Assembly: GCA_905116865.2 (NCBI GenBank)
Contig: CAJHNH020004624.1
Span: 312,001-376,000, forward strand
From: Candidula unifasciata
Lineage: Eukaryota > Mollusca > Gastropoda > Stylommatophora > Geomitridae
Direction: 5' to 3'
Length of the DNA: 64,000 nucleotides
A program made the position numbers and the translations under genes. Below are positions 43,071-55,018 of this stretch, piece after piece. The notes under the pieces are model-generated. The model did no database searches. It saw only the letters and a list, made by a program, of their open reading frames with translations, and had not been told where the DNA came from. The first letter of the stretch is position 1. Every line of letters begins with the position of its first letter.

Positions 43071-43452
43071 TTAGTTCAACGTTAGTCTCCCTAAACAAAT
43101 CTGGCAAGTTTGTTGGCCTGGTCGACTTTCCTGGAGGTTACGGGTGTATCCGGTTCTCTTGTTTGGTTTCCTTGACGTCTTGCATTAACGTTTTCATTCC
43201 GAGAAAGTGAATGCCTGTGACATAGGTTTCATCACTCTCTTAGGTGTGTGTGTGGGGGGGGGGGGTCGACCCAGTGTCCATGTTTTTGGAGTCTTAAAAG
43301 CCCTGCCGTGCTGAAATATAGAACATGCGATATCAGCGGTATTGCAGAAAACTCCCGCAACTTTGTTGCAAGGTAACATGGCTGAAGGTCAACCAATCAG
43401 AAGTGAGCTAGTGAGTATGAGTGTGTACATGGGGAGACTAACGTCGAACTAA
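43071..43452. mobile_element. TIR element family G, copy 1 (MITE)
   Basis: The inverted ends share ACGTTAGTCTCCC, extended on both sides by TTAGTTC. The interior shares GAATGCCTGTGACATAGG, CACTCTCT, GACCCAGTGTCCATGTTTTT and AACCAATCAGAAGTGAGCTA with 57253-57630. No coding sequence. At 382 bp it fits a non-autonomous DNA transposon. Confidence 0.82.
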
Positions 43453-44224
43453 CCCTGCCATGTATACTCAATGATGTATGACGAAGAGACAAGCAATTAA
43501 GAAATCGAACTGAATTTATGTAAATGTGGATATAGAGAAGATGGAGTCGTATTAGATAGAAACAAAAACAATCAGAGGTTATGAGGTAATTGTGAATAAA
43601 AAGAGCTGCAAAAGGAAGTTCTACACCCGCCTTGTTGGTTATGCATCGAGGAACATTTGTTCCTGCAGAGGTGCACTGTGGTCATTTCGGGGTGACAGTT
43701 TCGATTCTGAATATGATAACTACAGCTTTTAGTATGTAGGTTGTTTTGTAAGCCCTCGTTATCTTTTTTTTTATTTCTTTTTTTCTATGGGTGCCTGTCA
43801 ATACTTGTACATTTGTTTATCATAGCCTTCAAGGAGAGTTGCAGTGCCTCCAAACTTATTAAAGGAAAACTGAGCATATGTGGGATACACAAACGAGCGC
43901 GCGCGACGTAGATAACTTTGTTTACACATGGCCGTCGTAAGTTACCTAAGACACGGCCATCTTTAGATATAAATAGATACAGCTGGACGTGCCTAAGACT
44001 GCCAAGGTGTACGTGCGGTCATATAATAAGGCCACTTAATTTACGACAATCGTAAACAATGACAACAATACATTGCCTGATAAAATGTAACACTGATGGC
44101 GTCTCTAACAAATTAATAATGGAGTCAATAAGAGAGGCCACTTGGCGGGGTTAATGGGGTGGCTGAGGGGCATGCAAGCAGGTACAGTGTTGCTGGTTGG
44201 CTGGATCTGGCCGGAAGTCTATTG
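43453..44224. other. Non-coding DNA with a SINE-C-like fragment
   Basis: 43640-43810 shares GGTGACAGTTTCGATTCTGA style and a following TATGGGTGCC with 54185-54330, a weak repeat relationship. Otherwise nothing recognised. Confidence 0.45.
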
Positions 44225-44525
44225 ATCGGTCATGCGTGCGGCACATGAAGCTCGCTCTATGTCTTACTCTAACAATCTTGTAACTCTTTATGTACACGAG
44301 TCGATGCGAACGCTTCGTAATGCCGGGATGCCGGGTTCGATCCCAGCTGCGGGCCATGCGCCTTGCGTTGGTTTCGACAGTGGTATCAAGAAAGCCGACC
44401 GTCCAGGAAGCAACGGCAAACTACAGGACGTAAATTTGCCTAGAAAAAACACACAACAGCCAGGGGCTGCTGGGGTTGGTTCTGCGACGCCCTGTAAAGA
44501 CTACGCAACTAACCTAATCTTTATG
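44225..44525 (+). mobile_element. SINE-C copy
   Basis: AATGCCGGGATGCCGGGTTC, GATCCCAGCTGCGGGCCATG, GTTTCGACAGTGGTATCAAG, GACCGTCCAGGAAGCAACGG, GGACGTAAATTTGCCTAG and GGGGCTGCTGGGGTTGG in order. Confidence 0.85.
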
Positions 44526-44564
44526 TACAATGGCGAAAAGGGGTGGCATGAGGGGATAGTGGAG

Positions 44565-44571
44565 GGAGAGA

Positions 44572-44606
<35 letters not shown>

Positions 44607-44662
44607 GGTGAGAGAGAGAGAGAGAGATACACACACACAGAGAGTTAGAGAGAGAGAGAAGT
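44565..44662. repeat. GA microsatellite
   Basis: Interrupted (GA)n of about 100 bases following the SINE-C copy. Confidence 0.93.
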
Positions 44663-44779
44663 ATAACGTGTATTTGCTCTTGAATGACACGTGTGTATAT
44701 TTACATATACAGTATAGGCATTATTTTACGAGCGCGCGCGTGTGTATATATATATACATACATCAAAATGTGTATCAAG

Positions 44780-45255
44780 TAAAGTAAATGATCACTTTCC
44801 ACGCCTTCAGACGCACTGAGCATATAGGGCTAGACCTATATTTTTTAAAGCAACTTGGTCCCCGTGTGGGTTCTGGGGCCCTACTGTGGGGATAAAAAAA
44901 ATAGACCTACTGCCTACCCAAAGGCATTACGTAAGAGTCGACAATTAGAGCTTCCTTCGAAGTCGGATTGCATCTGCCGGAGAGGCAAGGAACCAGCAGT
45001 CTGCATACAAATGAGTCAGATCTCTAAAACGGATGCACACGCAACACAGGTTCTGGAACAAGACTGCGGTCCAGAAGTGGAGGAACAACCAGAACTTTCC
45101 GCCTGAGTTTACAGCCAGTGAACGCGAAGAAGAAACCAACCCAGTGGGCGATGCGGTCAGCATCCTGCCGGCCGCCTTTACTTTCCATAACTATACCTAG
45201 TATCTATTTAAGGCTGGTCGACCAGGAACCAAGGTCGTTTCATGCGTCCTTGGTG
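44780..45255 (-). mobile_element. SINE-A copy interrupted by SINE-B
   Basis: Left part 44780-44859 (CACTTTCCACGCCTTCAGAC, ATAGGGCTAGACCTATA) and right part 45136-45255 (GCGATGCGGTCAGCATCC, GCCGGCCGCCTTTACTTTCC) together form one minus-strand SINE-A. The interruption is a complete SINE-B. Confidence 0.85.
44860..45135 (+). mobile_element. SINE-B copy nested in SINE-A
   Basis: Starts CCCCGTGTGGGTTCTGGGGC and ends CGCGAAGAAGAAA. Includes GTCGGATTGCATCTGCCGGA, GAGGCAAGGAACCAGCAGTC and GTTCTGGAACAAGACTGC. A degraded duplication (AGCAAC/ACCAAC) may flank it. Confidence 0.85.
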
Positions 45256-45720
45256 TGTGTGTGTGTATATATATATACAGACACATATATACACACACAA
45301 ACATATACACACAAAAGCGTGTATGTGTGTGTGTATGTTTGTTCGTGCGCAGATTTTTTAAACCACCTCCACAGTTAATCTGTCATAAAAGCTGTTTACT
45401 ACCGAGCACATACACAGAACAAACACTTTCGTTGTAGATAAAACGAACGTGTCCTATATTTCCCACCAGCTCAGTGCAGGTTTGTCTTATCTCGGTTCTG
45501 CAAGGATGCATCAGTCCAGAACTGGAAAACGTCTGCGGTGTAACTAAGATGCTGAGATATGTTGTGAACTAGCCAGAGTTCACTCGGCCATGCTCCAAAT
45601 AATCACCAGTTAACACAGAGAAATAAAGTTACTTTATGGGTTATCTAACATGAACTAAAGCTTCCTGTTCATTTTAGTCTGGCTCTTTGAACCGACTAAT
45701 ATAGCTGACAGAAGAAGAAC
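45256..45720. other. Non-coding DNA with a short GT/TA microsatellite
   Basis: (GT)n(AT)n at about 45253-45340. No gene recognised. Confidence 0.5.
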
Positions 45721-45942
45721 AAGAAAAGAAAAAAGAAGAGGAGGAGTGGATTGTGAAAAAGATGGAGAAGAGGAGGAAGAGGAGAAGAAGAAGAGGTGGA
45801 AAAATAACATGAGAAGAAGAAGAAGAAGCAAAAGAAGAAGAAGAAGAAGAAGAAGAAGAAGAAGAAGAAGAAGAAGAAGAAGAAGAAGAAGAAGAAGAAG
45901 AAGAAGAAGAAGAAGAAGAAGAAGAAGAAGAAGAAGAAGAAG

Positions 45943-45974
<32 letters not shown>

Positions 45975-46013
45975 GAAGAAGGAGGAGGAGGAGGAGGAGG
46001 AGGAGGAGGAGGA
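45721..46013. repeat. Long GAA/GGA trinucleotide tract
   Basis: Imperfect GAA/GAG to 45835, nearly pure (GAA)n to about 45985 (around 50 units), then (GGA)n. Poly-Arg, poly-Glu and poly-Leu frames are artefacts. Confidence 0.97.
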
Positions 46014-46082
46014 GATTGTCAGGCCAAAAAACAAACACAGCGTGATGTGGAATTATTATGTTTTAAACGTTAAGAATTGCCG

Positions 46083-46153
46083 ATCGTAACATAAACCCAG
46101 AGATGGAGAGAAAGAGAGAGAGTGGAAGGGAGAGAGAGAGAGAGAGAGTGGAA

Positions 46154-46238
<85 letters not shown>
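46083..46238. repeat. GA microsatellite
   Basis: (GA)n with two GTGGAA interruptions, then about 45 uninterrupted units. Confidence 0.96.
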
Positions 46239-46242
<4 letters not shown>

Positions 46243-46514
46243 CTGACTACCAGTACTGTACTGAATACTCCGACTTCTCATCCGAGAGCGCATGTGCGTG
46301 TGATGTAGTTTTAGTCTGTCTGCAATATACCCAGACGTCATGAAGCAACAGGTGGTGATTTATTGATCTCAGTCAGTATCTCTAACTAACCAGTCTCCTC
46401 GTCCTTCCCCTCGACCGGTGCTTTCCGCCGCATGTATCCTGTTTCTACTCGCTGACAAGAACCTCCTGGTTAACAAGGAGAGTACAATCTCTCACGCTAA
46501 AGAAGACTGTAAAG

Positions 46515-46690
46515 TAATCAAACGACCCTTTTCCGCGTCTACCGGCGTTTGGGGGCATGTAGGGCTAGACCTATATTTCAAATATTAATAGGCACTCAGG
46601 GGTGATGTGGTCAACATCCCGCCGGGCGCGTTTACTTTTCGGACTATGCCTGGTACTCACTCAAGGCTAGGTCGACCTAAACACACGTCC
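46515..46690 (-). mobile_element. SINE-A fragment
   Basis: CCCTTTTCCGCGTCTACCGG, GGGCTAGACCTATATTTC, GATGTGGTCAACATCCCGCC and CACTCAAGGCTAGGTCGACC; the tRNA-like head is missing. Confidence 0.8.
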
Positions 46691-46699
46691 TTCCGATTC

Positions 46700-47110
46700 G
46701 CTAGCGAGTGTGTAGCCTCTACATCGTGGCGGTTGCCCTTTAAGAAGACGGTAGTTTCTATTTATGACAACCACTCAAGCAATGTCGGCCACGCCCTTAG
46801 AATGGATAAATCAAGACTTCCTTATCAAGCCCTCATTTGGACACCACAGTGGAAAAGATCTCGTGGAAGACCAAGGGAAACTCTACGTAGAACTATCATC
46901 AGGGAAGGCTCGCTCATAGGCCACTCAAACTTCCAAGACCTACAACAGATTGCAACGAACCGCCATGCATGGAGAGTCATGACCTCTGCCCTATGTGCCG
47001 CACTCGACACAAGAGGAAAGACTATCTAACTCAAGCAATGGAAACAGGCTCAGCAGAGGGAGTGCAGCAGGTACATTACAGGGACCATGAAGCTCAAAGG
47101 GGGTTAATGA
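46700..47110 (+). mobile_element. LINE relic: C-terminal end of reverse-transcriptase ORF and 3' end
   Basis: One open plus-strand frame encodes NVGHALRMDKSRLPYQALIW, then TPQWKRSRGRPRETLRRTII and REGSLIGHSNFQDLQQIATN followed by RHAWRVMTSALCA. The GH-x-LRMD...RGRPRETWRRT pattern is typical of LINE ORF2 ends. Here the Trp of RETWRRT is Leu. It ends at a TAA at 47027. Confidence 0.8.
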
Positions 47111-47261
47111 AGGGCCAATCTGTTCACACATCACTTTTTATGATTTATTGATAAGAAAAACAATACTGGGTATTTACTTCATGACCTACACTTTGTGTGT
47201 ATGAATGTAATCAATAAATGTACAATTAGGACATTACTGATTTATGTGTCCATGTGTAAGT

Positions 47262-47512
47262 AAAGTAAAAGAACCCTTTTCCAAGCCTTCAGGCGGACTG
47301 GGCATATAGGGATAGACCTATATTTTATAGACCAATCGGCACTCAGTCACTATCACGCCGGCCGCCTTCACTCGCCGGGAATGTTCCTGTTACACGCTTT
47401 AGGTTGGGTCGACCTGGAAGCCAAGGTCATTTCCGAAAAAAGTCCGGCTTCGTCAGGCAGGATCTAAACGCACGATCTTCAAATCGCAGGCCAGGGTCTA
47501 TCCGCTACACCG
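47262..47512 (-). mobile_element. SINE-A copy
   Basis: CCCTTTTCCAAGCCTTCAGG, ATAGACCAATCGGCACTCAG, CACGCCGGCCGCCTTCACTC, GGTTGGGTCGACCTGGAAGC, and a head read as TCTTCAAATCGCAGGCC. A C-run follows. Confidence 0.85.
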
Positions 47513-47594
47513 CCCCCCCCCCCCCCTTCAGGTGTAAGCAAGGGCCCATATCAGTTGTGTTCCAGCACTTAGTAACTCTCTCAGCGGCCCTGCA

Positions 47595-47950
47595 TGGGAA
47601 CCGCGGTAACATACTGGCTAGACACTCGACTGTCGGCCCCAAGGCGTACGGTTCAAAACGATCCGAAAATTGAGTGCCAGGTAATGTCCTTGGAAGGCGG
47701 GTCCGTGGCTTAGGCGTTGCGAGTCCGACTTGTAATTCCGACGAACCGCGATCGAAGCCCACTGTCATGAAATGGGGCGTCGCACGTCGATCTAGCCTAA
47801 AATGGGTACCAGGATGCATGTCCTGGGGAAGGAAAGACGGCCGGCGTAATGCAGATCACATTAAACACCTAGTGCCGATTGGTCTCTAAAAATATGGGTG
47901 CTCTTCCCATATGCCCGATGCGCCTAAAGGCGTGAAAGAGGATCTTTACT
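47595..47950 (+). mobile_element. SINE-A-like element with two tRNA-like heads
   Basis: A first head GGGAACCGCGGTAACATACT ... GTACGGTTCAAAACG is followed by a second, TCCGTGGCTTAGGCGTTGCG ... CCGCGATCGAAGCCCACTG, and then the SINE-A body (AAAATGGGTACCAGGATGC, GACGGCCGGCGTAATGC, GCCGATTGGTCTC). Confidence 0.7.
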
Positions 47951-48309
47951 TAATATCCTTGAAAAAAGCGATGGTGATACGAATATAAGACTAGCATCAT
48001 GTGCCACATGCGCCAGGGGAGTGTTAAATGTCATTTACCTCTTGTAGAGTCGAAGAACTATTTACGCAGTAATGTATTTAGGGACGGGGGAACTGATAAA
48101 CATATCCAACTACGAATACCAAAAGCAAGATTTTTCATAGAACTTGGACATCTATGAGAGTCAAGGGAATTTAAAACTAGTACTAAACTGCGATATTTAG
48201 CTCTGCTGTAAAATCAGTAGTGTTGTGTGGAGCTGAAATACGGAGAACTAAAACAGTACTAATGAAATATAAACATCCTGGACAGATGCCTGCACAGAAC
48301 AGACAGAAC
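47951..48309. other. Non-coding DNA, probable LINE debris
   Basis: 48080-48300 shows short stretches reminiscent of a reverse-transcriptase connector (GTGTTGTGTGGAGCTGAAA; ACTAAAACAGTACTAATGAA), too decayed to place. Interrupted by SINE-C. Confidence 0.35.
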
Positions 48310-48560
48310 TAAATGGTATAGTGGTTAGTTGCGTATCCTTTACAGGACGTTGCTGAACCAACCCCATCAGCCCCTGGCTGTTGTGTGGTTTCACTAGGCA
48401 AATTTACGTCCAGTAGTTTGCCATTGCCTTCTGGACGGTCAGCTCTCTGATACCACTGTCGAAACCAACGCAAGGCGTATGGCCCGCAGCTGGGATCGAA
48501 CCCAGTACCCCGGCATTACGAAGCGTTCGAATCGACTTAGCCACAGAGCCGACAAATGGT
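48310..48560 (-). mobile_element. SINE-C copy
   Basis: Complement of 44225-44525: CCAACCCCATCAGCCCCTGG, CTAGGCAAATTTACGTCC, ATACCACTGTCGAAACCAAC, CAGCTGGGATCGAACCC and GGCATTACGAAGCGTTCGAA. Confidence 0.85.
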
Positions 48561-48739
48561 ATAAGAGAATAATTAATGTGGGGTTTTGGGGGATAATTAA
48601 ACAAGATGCTCGCGATGGATAGGAAACATGCTGAGAAAACATAAGAACAGTGTGAGTAGAAAATCTTTACATTAGAACCCACAGGGCCACAGGAATGTGG
48701 TGGACCAAAAGGCAGCTAAAGAATCAAGTTAAACAGACG

Positions 48740-48892
48740 GAAAGGGCATGGGGTGAGTTGCCTGTGAGGGCATGGGGTGAGTTGCCTGTGAGGGCATGGG
48801 GTGAGTTGCCTGTGAGGGCATGGGGTGAGTTGCCTGTGAGGGCATGGGGTGAGTTGCCTGTGAGGGCATGGGGTGAGTTGCCTGTGAGGGCA
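48740..48892. repeat. 24-bp minisatellite, 6 identical copies
   Basis: Unit GGGCATGGGGTGAGTTGCCT plus GTGA, no differences seen between full copies. Multiple of three, so frames are open on both strands. Confidence 0.96.
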
Positions 48893-48959
48893 AAGGATAG
48901 GATGACTTGGCACAGGTTGGTTGAGAGGGGCTTCAGTTGAACTGAGGGATGCATGGCAG

Positions 48960-49490
<531 letters not shown>

Positions 49491-49734
49491 TAATACCTTT
49501 TTAGAATAGAGCAGGCAAACATAAAACATAAACGGGACTGAAAGAGTTAACAAAATCCATTCAAATATAATGCGACCTGGGCTGCGACTCAATTTTAGTG
49601 TCCTCTTGTAGATTCTCATCGAGTTTGCTTGTCTAAAAGTTTATCATGACCCAGCCAGCTCGAAGTCTGTTACATGGATCACTCTTGAAACCGTCTGCGG
49701 ACTTTTACTACAGATAGCATGGCAATGAGACTGA

Positions 49735-50658
49735 ACTATCTAATTAACTAAACTAAACTAACCAACTAACTAACAAAGTAACAACTACTAACTACCTAAC
49801 TATCTAATTAATTAACAAAATAACTACCTAGAAAACTAAATAACTAACTAAAAAAAAACTAACTAACTAATTAACTAACTAGCCAAGCAAACTAACTAAC
49901 TAACCTAACTAAAATAAACTAACTAACTAATTAACTAACTAGCCTAGCAAACTAACTAACTAACCTAACTAAAATAAACTAACTAACTAATTAACTAACT
50001 AGCCAAGCAAACTAACTAACTAACCTAACTAAACCTAACTAATTAACTAACTAATTAACTAACTAGCCTAGCAAACTAACTAACTAACCTAACTAAAATA
50101 AACTAACTAACTAATTTAACTAACTAGCAGAAGCAAACTAACTAACTAACCTAACTAAAATAAAACTAACTAAACTAATTAACTAACTAGCCTAGCAAAA
50201 CTAACTAACTAAACTAACTAAAATAAACTAACTAAATAATTAACTAACTAGCCTAAGCAAACTAACTAACTAAACTAACTAAATATAAACTAACTAAATA
50301 ACTAACTAACTAGCCTAGCAAACTAACTAACTAACCTAACTAAAATAAACTAACTAAATAATTAACTAACTAGCCTAGCAAACTAACTAACTAACCTAAC
50401 TAAAATAAACTAACTAAATAATTAACTAACTAGCCTAGCAAACTAACTAACTAACCTAACTAAAATAAACTAACTAAATAATTAACTAACTAGCCAAGCA
50501 AACTAACTAACTAACCTAACTAAAATAAACTAACTAAATAATTAACTAACTAGCCTAGCAAACTAACTAACTAACCTAACTAAAATAAACTAACTAACTA
50601 ATTAACTAACTAGCCTAGCAAACTAACTAACTAACTAACCTAACAAACAAAACTTACA

Positions 50659-50689
<31 letters not shown>

Positions 50690-50990
50690 TTAACTAACTA
50701 TTACCTAACTCTATTACCTAACTAACTACCTAACTAATTAACAAATTAACTATTTAACTAACTAACTAACTAGCAAACTAAATAACTAACAGAAAAAACT
50801 AAACATCTAACTAAATATTTAACTAACTAACCTAGCAAACTAAATAACTGTACTAAACTAAACAAAACTAACTAACTAAACTAAACTAAACTAAACTAAC
50901 TAACTAACTAACTAACCAACTAACTAACTAACTAGCTAGCTAACTAAACTAACTAAACTAAACCTAACTAACTAACTAAACTAATCTAAC
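49735..50990. repeat. TAAC-rich satellite with 60-bp higher-order unit
   Basis: The base motif is CTAA/TAAC. From about 49850 to 50640, a 60-bp unit recurs about 13 times, marked by AACTAGCCTAGCAAACTAAC and CCTAACTAAAATAAACTAAC. Insertions of single bases occur near 50115-50290. Confidence 0.95.
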
Positions 50991-51899
50991 TTTTTCTTCT
51001 TCTTCGTCTTGTGCCTTTCAGCATCTAGATTTGAAGAAACATCTGGTACCAGCTTTGGATGGTGCTATGTAAATGCATGTATTCACGTCCTGTTGGTATT
51101 CTTGGGAAACCTAGTCGAAATCCTCAAGTTGGATTCAACCCGGACACTTTAACATCTAGAAGCCGACGTCACATCTTTAATCTAACCAATTCTGACACCC
51201 TCTCCGCCAAACCCCGTGACTTTCAAGGTAAAATCATTCCACAGATGCTAATGACCACTAGGTTTTATGACCCCTGATCGTCCGCATGTCTGAACTCCCA
51301 CTGAAACATTATTGACACAACTAATCAACAGTTTGTGAACATCTCTCGGTCCGCTAACCAAGAATGCTTCATTACGTCAAGGTCTGCAGAACAAAACAAC
51401 GGAGAAGAATAGCTGAAGCCTTGTCAATAAGATCTATTGATTTATGTCAATAAATGCAAGAGAACATCATGTCTGCGAATCAAACTTGGTGTTTTTCCAT
51501 TACTATGCAACGGAGATGCAAAAAAGCCAATGAAGTTTTAGACACCCCCCCCCCCCCCCCCCCCACAAAAAAACTAAAAGAACGCTGTTAGGGACACTGA
51601 TGAGTATCATTTATTTTATTTTATTTTAACATTAGAGTCCTATGTAGTCACTTCATAGTTAGAGCATATTCGTGTATGTGTACTGTGTTGTCCTTCATGT
51701 GCTGATGAAGGCTAATCGCCGCAACGTCCTTTATTTGTTTATTGTGATCGATTTTGTAAAGCTAACATAAACTGTTTGTTGTTTCTTACCAACTTTTTCT
51801 CTTCCCTATAATTTTCTACTCCTTTTAAAAACTGCATAAGATAGAAGGTAAATAGACACATAAATGAAATGTTTACGTACTATGCTAGATGTAACAAGG
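50991..51899. other. Non-coding DNA with a poly-C run
   Basis: 51010-51290 has a repeat-like style but no family match within the window. A run of about 19 C lies at 51546-51564. Confidence 0.45.
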
Positions 51900-51939
51900 A
51901 AAGATCGACTAAGGAACGATAATAGTCGGCATAGAACCA

Positions 51940-52110
51940 ACAATGAACTTTACATGTAGACAACAAATCAAATGGTTTAGCCATGTAACAAGATTGTAAT
52001 GAGACAGGACACCACAAAGAGCAATGTTATATAGATTCAACGGTAACAAAGCCGGGGGACCGCCAAACAATGAAAACAATGAAATATCAAAGACACTGTA
52101 AAGTACTTTT
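51940..52110 (+). mobile_element. LINE relic: ORF2 end fragment
   Basis: Plus frame IKWFSHVTRL, two stops, then DRTPQRAMLYRFNGN and GGPP, matching the IKWFGH...RGRP element seen at 55545 and 22200. Confidence 0.65.
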
Positions 52111-52176
52111 TACACGGCGAACAGGGGAGCCCATTCCAGAGATGTCCTGAGGCCGCGAGGTATTACAGGAGTAGAA

Positions 52177-52215
<39 letters not shown>
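52177..52215. repeat. Poly-G run of about 39
   Basis: Uninterrupted G from about 52177 to 52215. Strong quadruplex potential, and a likely site of length error in assembly. Confidence 0.93.
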
Positions 52216-52216
<1 letters not shown>

Positions 52217-52321
52217 GAGAGAGAAGCTGCAACGGTGAGGTTTGACCGTTTTTAAAACGCTGTTATTTTGATTGTTTTGTTCTCGTGTGCAGTCTGTGCA
52301 CGTGTAAATAAGAACTATCGA

Positions 52322-52490
52322 TACATGTAAAAGACCCCTTCACGGCTTGGCGCTGTGTGCATGTAGTGTTAGGCTTATATTCATGTTTATAAGCTAATCG
52401 GGCACTTGACAGTTCAACGCCTCGTGGGTCGTCCTATGACAATACCTAATACCAATTTCAGGACAGGTGGGACTAAAAACAAGAACACCC
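52322..52490 (-). mobile_element. SINE-A copy, degenerate
   Basis: GACCCCTTCACGGCTTGGCG, TAAGCTAATCGGGCACTTG, CCTAATACCAATTTCAGGAC. The head is lost in a C/A run. Confidence 0.65.
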
Positions 52491-52529
52491 CCACCCCCCC
52501 CCCCCCCCCCAAAAAAAAAAAAACTATCT

Positions 52530-53030
52530 AGATCTGAAGCCTAACCCTGCATGCCGGACAAGCGTGCAAAGACACAAAAAACTATCTAGATCTGAAGCCT
52601 AACCCTGCATGCCGGACAAGCGTGCAAAGACACAAAAAACGGTCTAGATCTGAAGCCTAGCCCTGCATGCCGGACAAGCGTGCAAAGACACAAAAAACGG
52701 TCTAGATCTGAAGCCTAACCCTGCATGCCGGACAAGCGTGCAAAGACACAAAAAACGGTCGAGATCTGAAGCCTGAACCCTGCATGCCGGACAAGCGTGC
52801 AAAGACACAAAAAACGGTCTAGATCTGAAGCCTAGCCCTGCATGCCGGACAAGCGTGCAAAGACACAAAAAACGGTCGAGATCTGAAGCCTAACCCTGCA
52901 TGCCGGACAAGCGTGCAAAGATACAAAAAACGGTCTAGCTCTGAAGCCTAGCCCTGCATGCCGGACAAGCGTCCGGCATGCCAACAAAAAAATGATTTAG
53001 ATCTGAAGCCTAGACTTGCATGCCGGACAA
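52530..53030. repeat. 58-bp minisatellite, about 9 copies
   Basis: Unit includes GATCTGAAGCCTAACCCTGC, ATGCCGGACAAGCGTGCAAA and GACACAAAAAACGG. The last two units are altered, and one carries an inverted CCGGCATGCC next to GCATGCCGGAC, a short perfect palindrome region at about 52956-52981. Confidence 0.96.
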
Positions 53031-53160
53031 GACAAAACGCTATCGAGCTTCCGAACTACCGATATACATTATGTAACACGAGCAATCGTCACAACCGGAT
53101 TCTCCCGTCCGTGATACTAAAACAGAACCAGAATCAGCTCTAGTTAGATTGTATTTGAAG

Positions 53161-53187
53161 GACTCGCTCTCTCTCTATCTTTCTCTG

Positions 53188-53278
<91 letters not shown>
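53161..53278. repeat. CT microsatellite
   Basis: Interrupted at first, then about 45 uninterrupted CT units. Confidence 0.96.
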
Positions 53279-53281
<3 letters not shown>

Positions 53282-54184
53282 TTGAAGATGTTTGTAATAA
53301 AGCAGACGGAGGTCAAGATATCATGTCTGAGAAGGTGTGGGCGAAAGTCTGTTAAAAAGACTGGGTCCTTTCCAGATTTCGGAATGAGCCTAATATGCCA
53401 AGGCAGCATACACAATCTGCTACACACAAATGCCTTAGACTGTCGAAGGCCTCTCAGCCATCTCAAAGATCCAAGTAACTAAGTTGCTGATGGGGATGAT
53501 ATTGAACACAGCCAAGTTTGGGTGGCACGGCATTACATAAACTACAACAACAAATTGAATAACAGCAGCAATCACCGTTATATGTACCCTTCCTAAGTGG
53601 TCTGGGATGTCGAGTTTAGAACAGCGGTCATCGACCGATTCCCAAAAATAAACTATCTGGCCAGGCGCTGAACTACCCACGGAAAGGGCAGTGAGGATCA
53701 AAGAAGGTCACGCCGGCTCATTAATAAAGCTATGACCTAACAGAATCGAAATCAATAGCTCTTCGTTGTCAGAGCGTGTTATGAGACTAACGCTATGCAT
53801 ATGAGGCGTGGTATGTGTAAGCACGGACAACTATACGGATACCTACAGTTGGCCGTGGTGTTAGGATCTTCTCTACGTTATAAAGACTGGCAAACGTGAC
53901 CTGACAGATACTTAGGAAAAATCACACCGGAGCCTACCAATCAAATACCTTTCTTAAATGTTTGTGTATTCTAGACAAGGCAATAAGGTCTACTGTGTAC
54001 GTAAATTGTTGCTGTGATTGTTATTTGACATTTGCCTCGTTAATATAAATTTCTGTAACCTATGGTGCCATTTCAATGGGTTGAATTGAATTCTGTCCGT
54101 ATTCCATAGTCGTGGATTTCAAGCTGTACGATAGACATGGCCAATGAGACACCTTTTTTTGGGGGTGCCGAGTTGACCATGTAT
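53279..54184. other. Non-coding DNA, nothing recognised
   Basis: The minus-strand frame at 53435-53701 has a hydrophobic stretch (VIAAVIQFVVVVYVMPC) but no recognised domain; I do not call it a gene. Confidence 0.4.
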
Positions 54185-54330
54185 CTTAGTGCACTTGTAT
54201 TCATGGCGAGGCGCAGACGCCGTCTGGAGGTGACAGGTTCAATTCCCGGCACGGTAACTATAGCTTTCGATTTTTATGTTGTCTAGTGTGTTCTTCTATC
54301 TTTCTACTTCTTTCTATGAGTGCCGTTCAC
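54185..54330 (+). mobile_element. tRNA-like SINE fragment
   Basis: GGTGACAGGTTCAATTCCCG is B-box-like; CTTTCTATGAGTGCCGTTCA follows. Related in outline to 43640-43810. Confidence 0.5.
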
Positions 54331-55000
54331 AATACTTTCTGTTACTTGATTAATTCATAATATTTAACGGCCTCAAATGGTTCCCCTCTCTGTCTTAAAC
54401 ATTGCTCTGTAACGAAACTGTATGACTAGTTTCAATCCTAATCTTCTGCTTATTTCTTTACGTTTACTTTTATCTCTTCTTCTCACCCCGGCAGCCCTTC
54501 TAAAACGTCTCATCTCTATTTTGATTTTAGGCTCATCAGTCGTAGTAAGCGTCCATGTTTCACACCGTTAGCCAAACTGACCCAAATATACCACTTCACT
54601 AAACTGCAAACATGCCGCCCGTGCCCACCAGAACGACAACAGCAACCTCCTCTGGTATGCTAATCAGAGTAAACACTGTAGCGGTCTCGTGATCCTGACG
54701 TTACAACAACAGAGATATCAATGACGTCGCAGACAGTAAATACAGGTCACTTATACAAAGTGTTGAAAACATTACAATACCGCCTGCTGGGGAAGATTCG
54801 AGAACAAGCTGTGGTTAACATACTAGCTTTCTATACTTGAGACTTTACTGAAAAGCATAGAAAACCTCTTACGCAGAATACAACAATCATGCTCTAATTG
54901 TAACCTTTCTGACAGCTGAACAGGGTAATCTTTATATTTTCAAAAACACAGCCAACCATAAGCAATTCTTAATTTATGAGGTATTAGCGTGAATTAGCTG
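54331..55000. other. Non-coding DNA, nothing recognised
   Basis: No coding, RNA or repeat feature seen. Confidence 0.45.
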
Positions 55001-55018
55001 ATGAACTGTGCTCAGCTG

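Noticed and set aside
46607..47029. A 140-codon frame considered as a host gene
   Set aside because: Its C-terminal half is the end of a LINE ORF2 and its N-terminal half runs through a SINE-A fragment, so it is a chance fusion of mobile-element pieces.
53435..53701. Minus-strand frame with a hydrophobic helix
   Set aside because: No recognised family, no splice context and no repeat of the pattern. An 88-codon frame is within chance expectation here.
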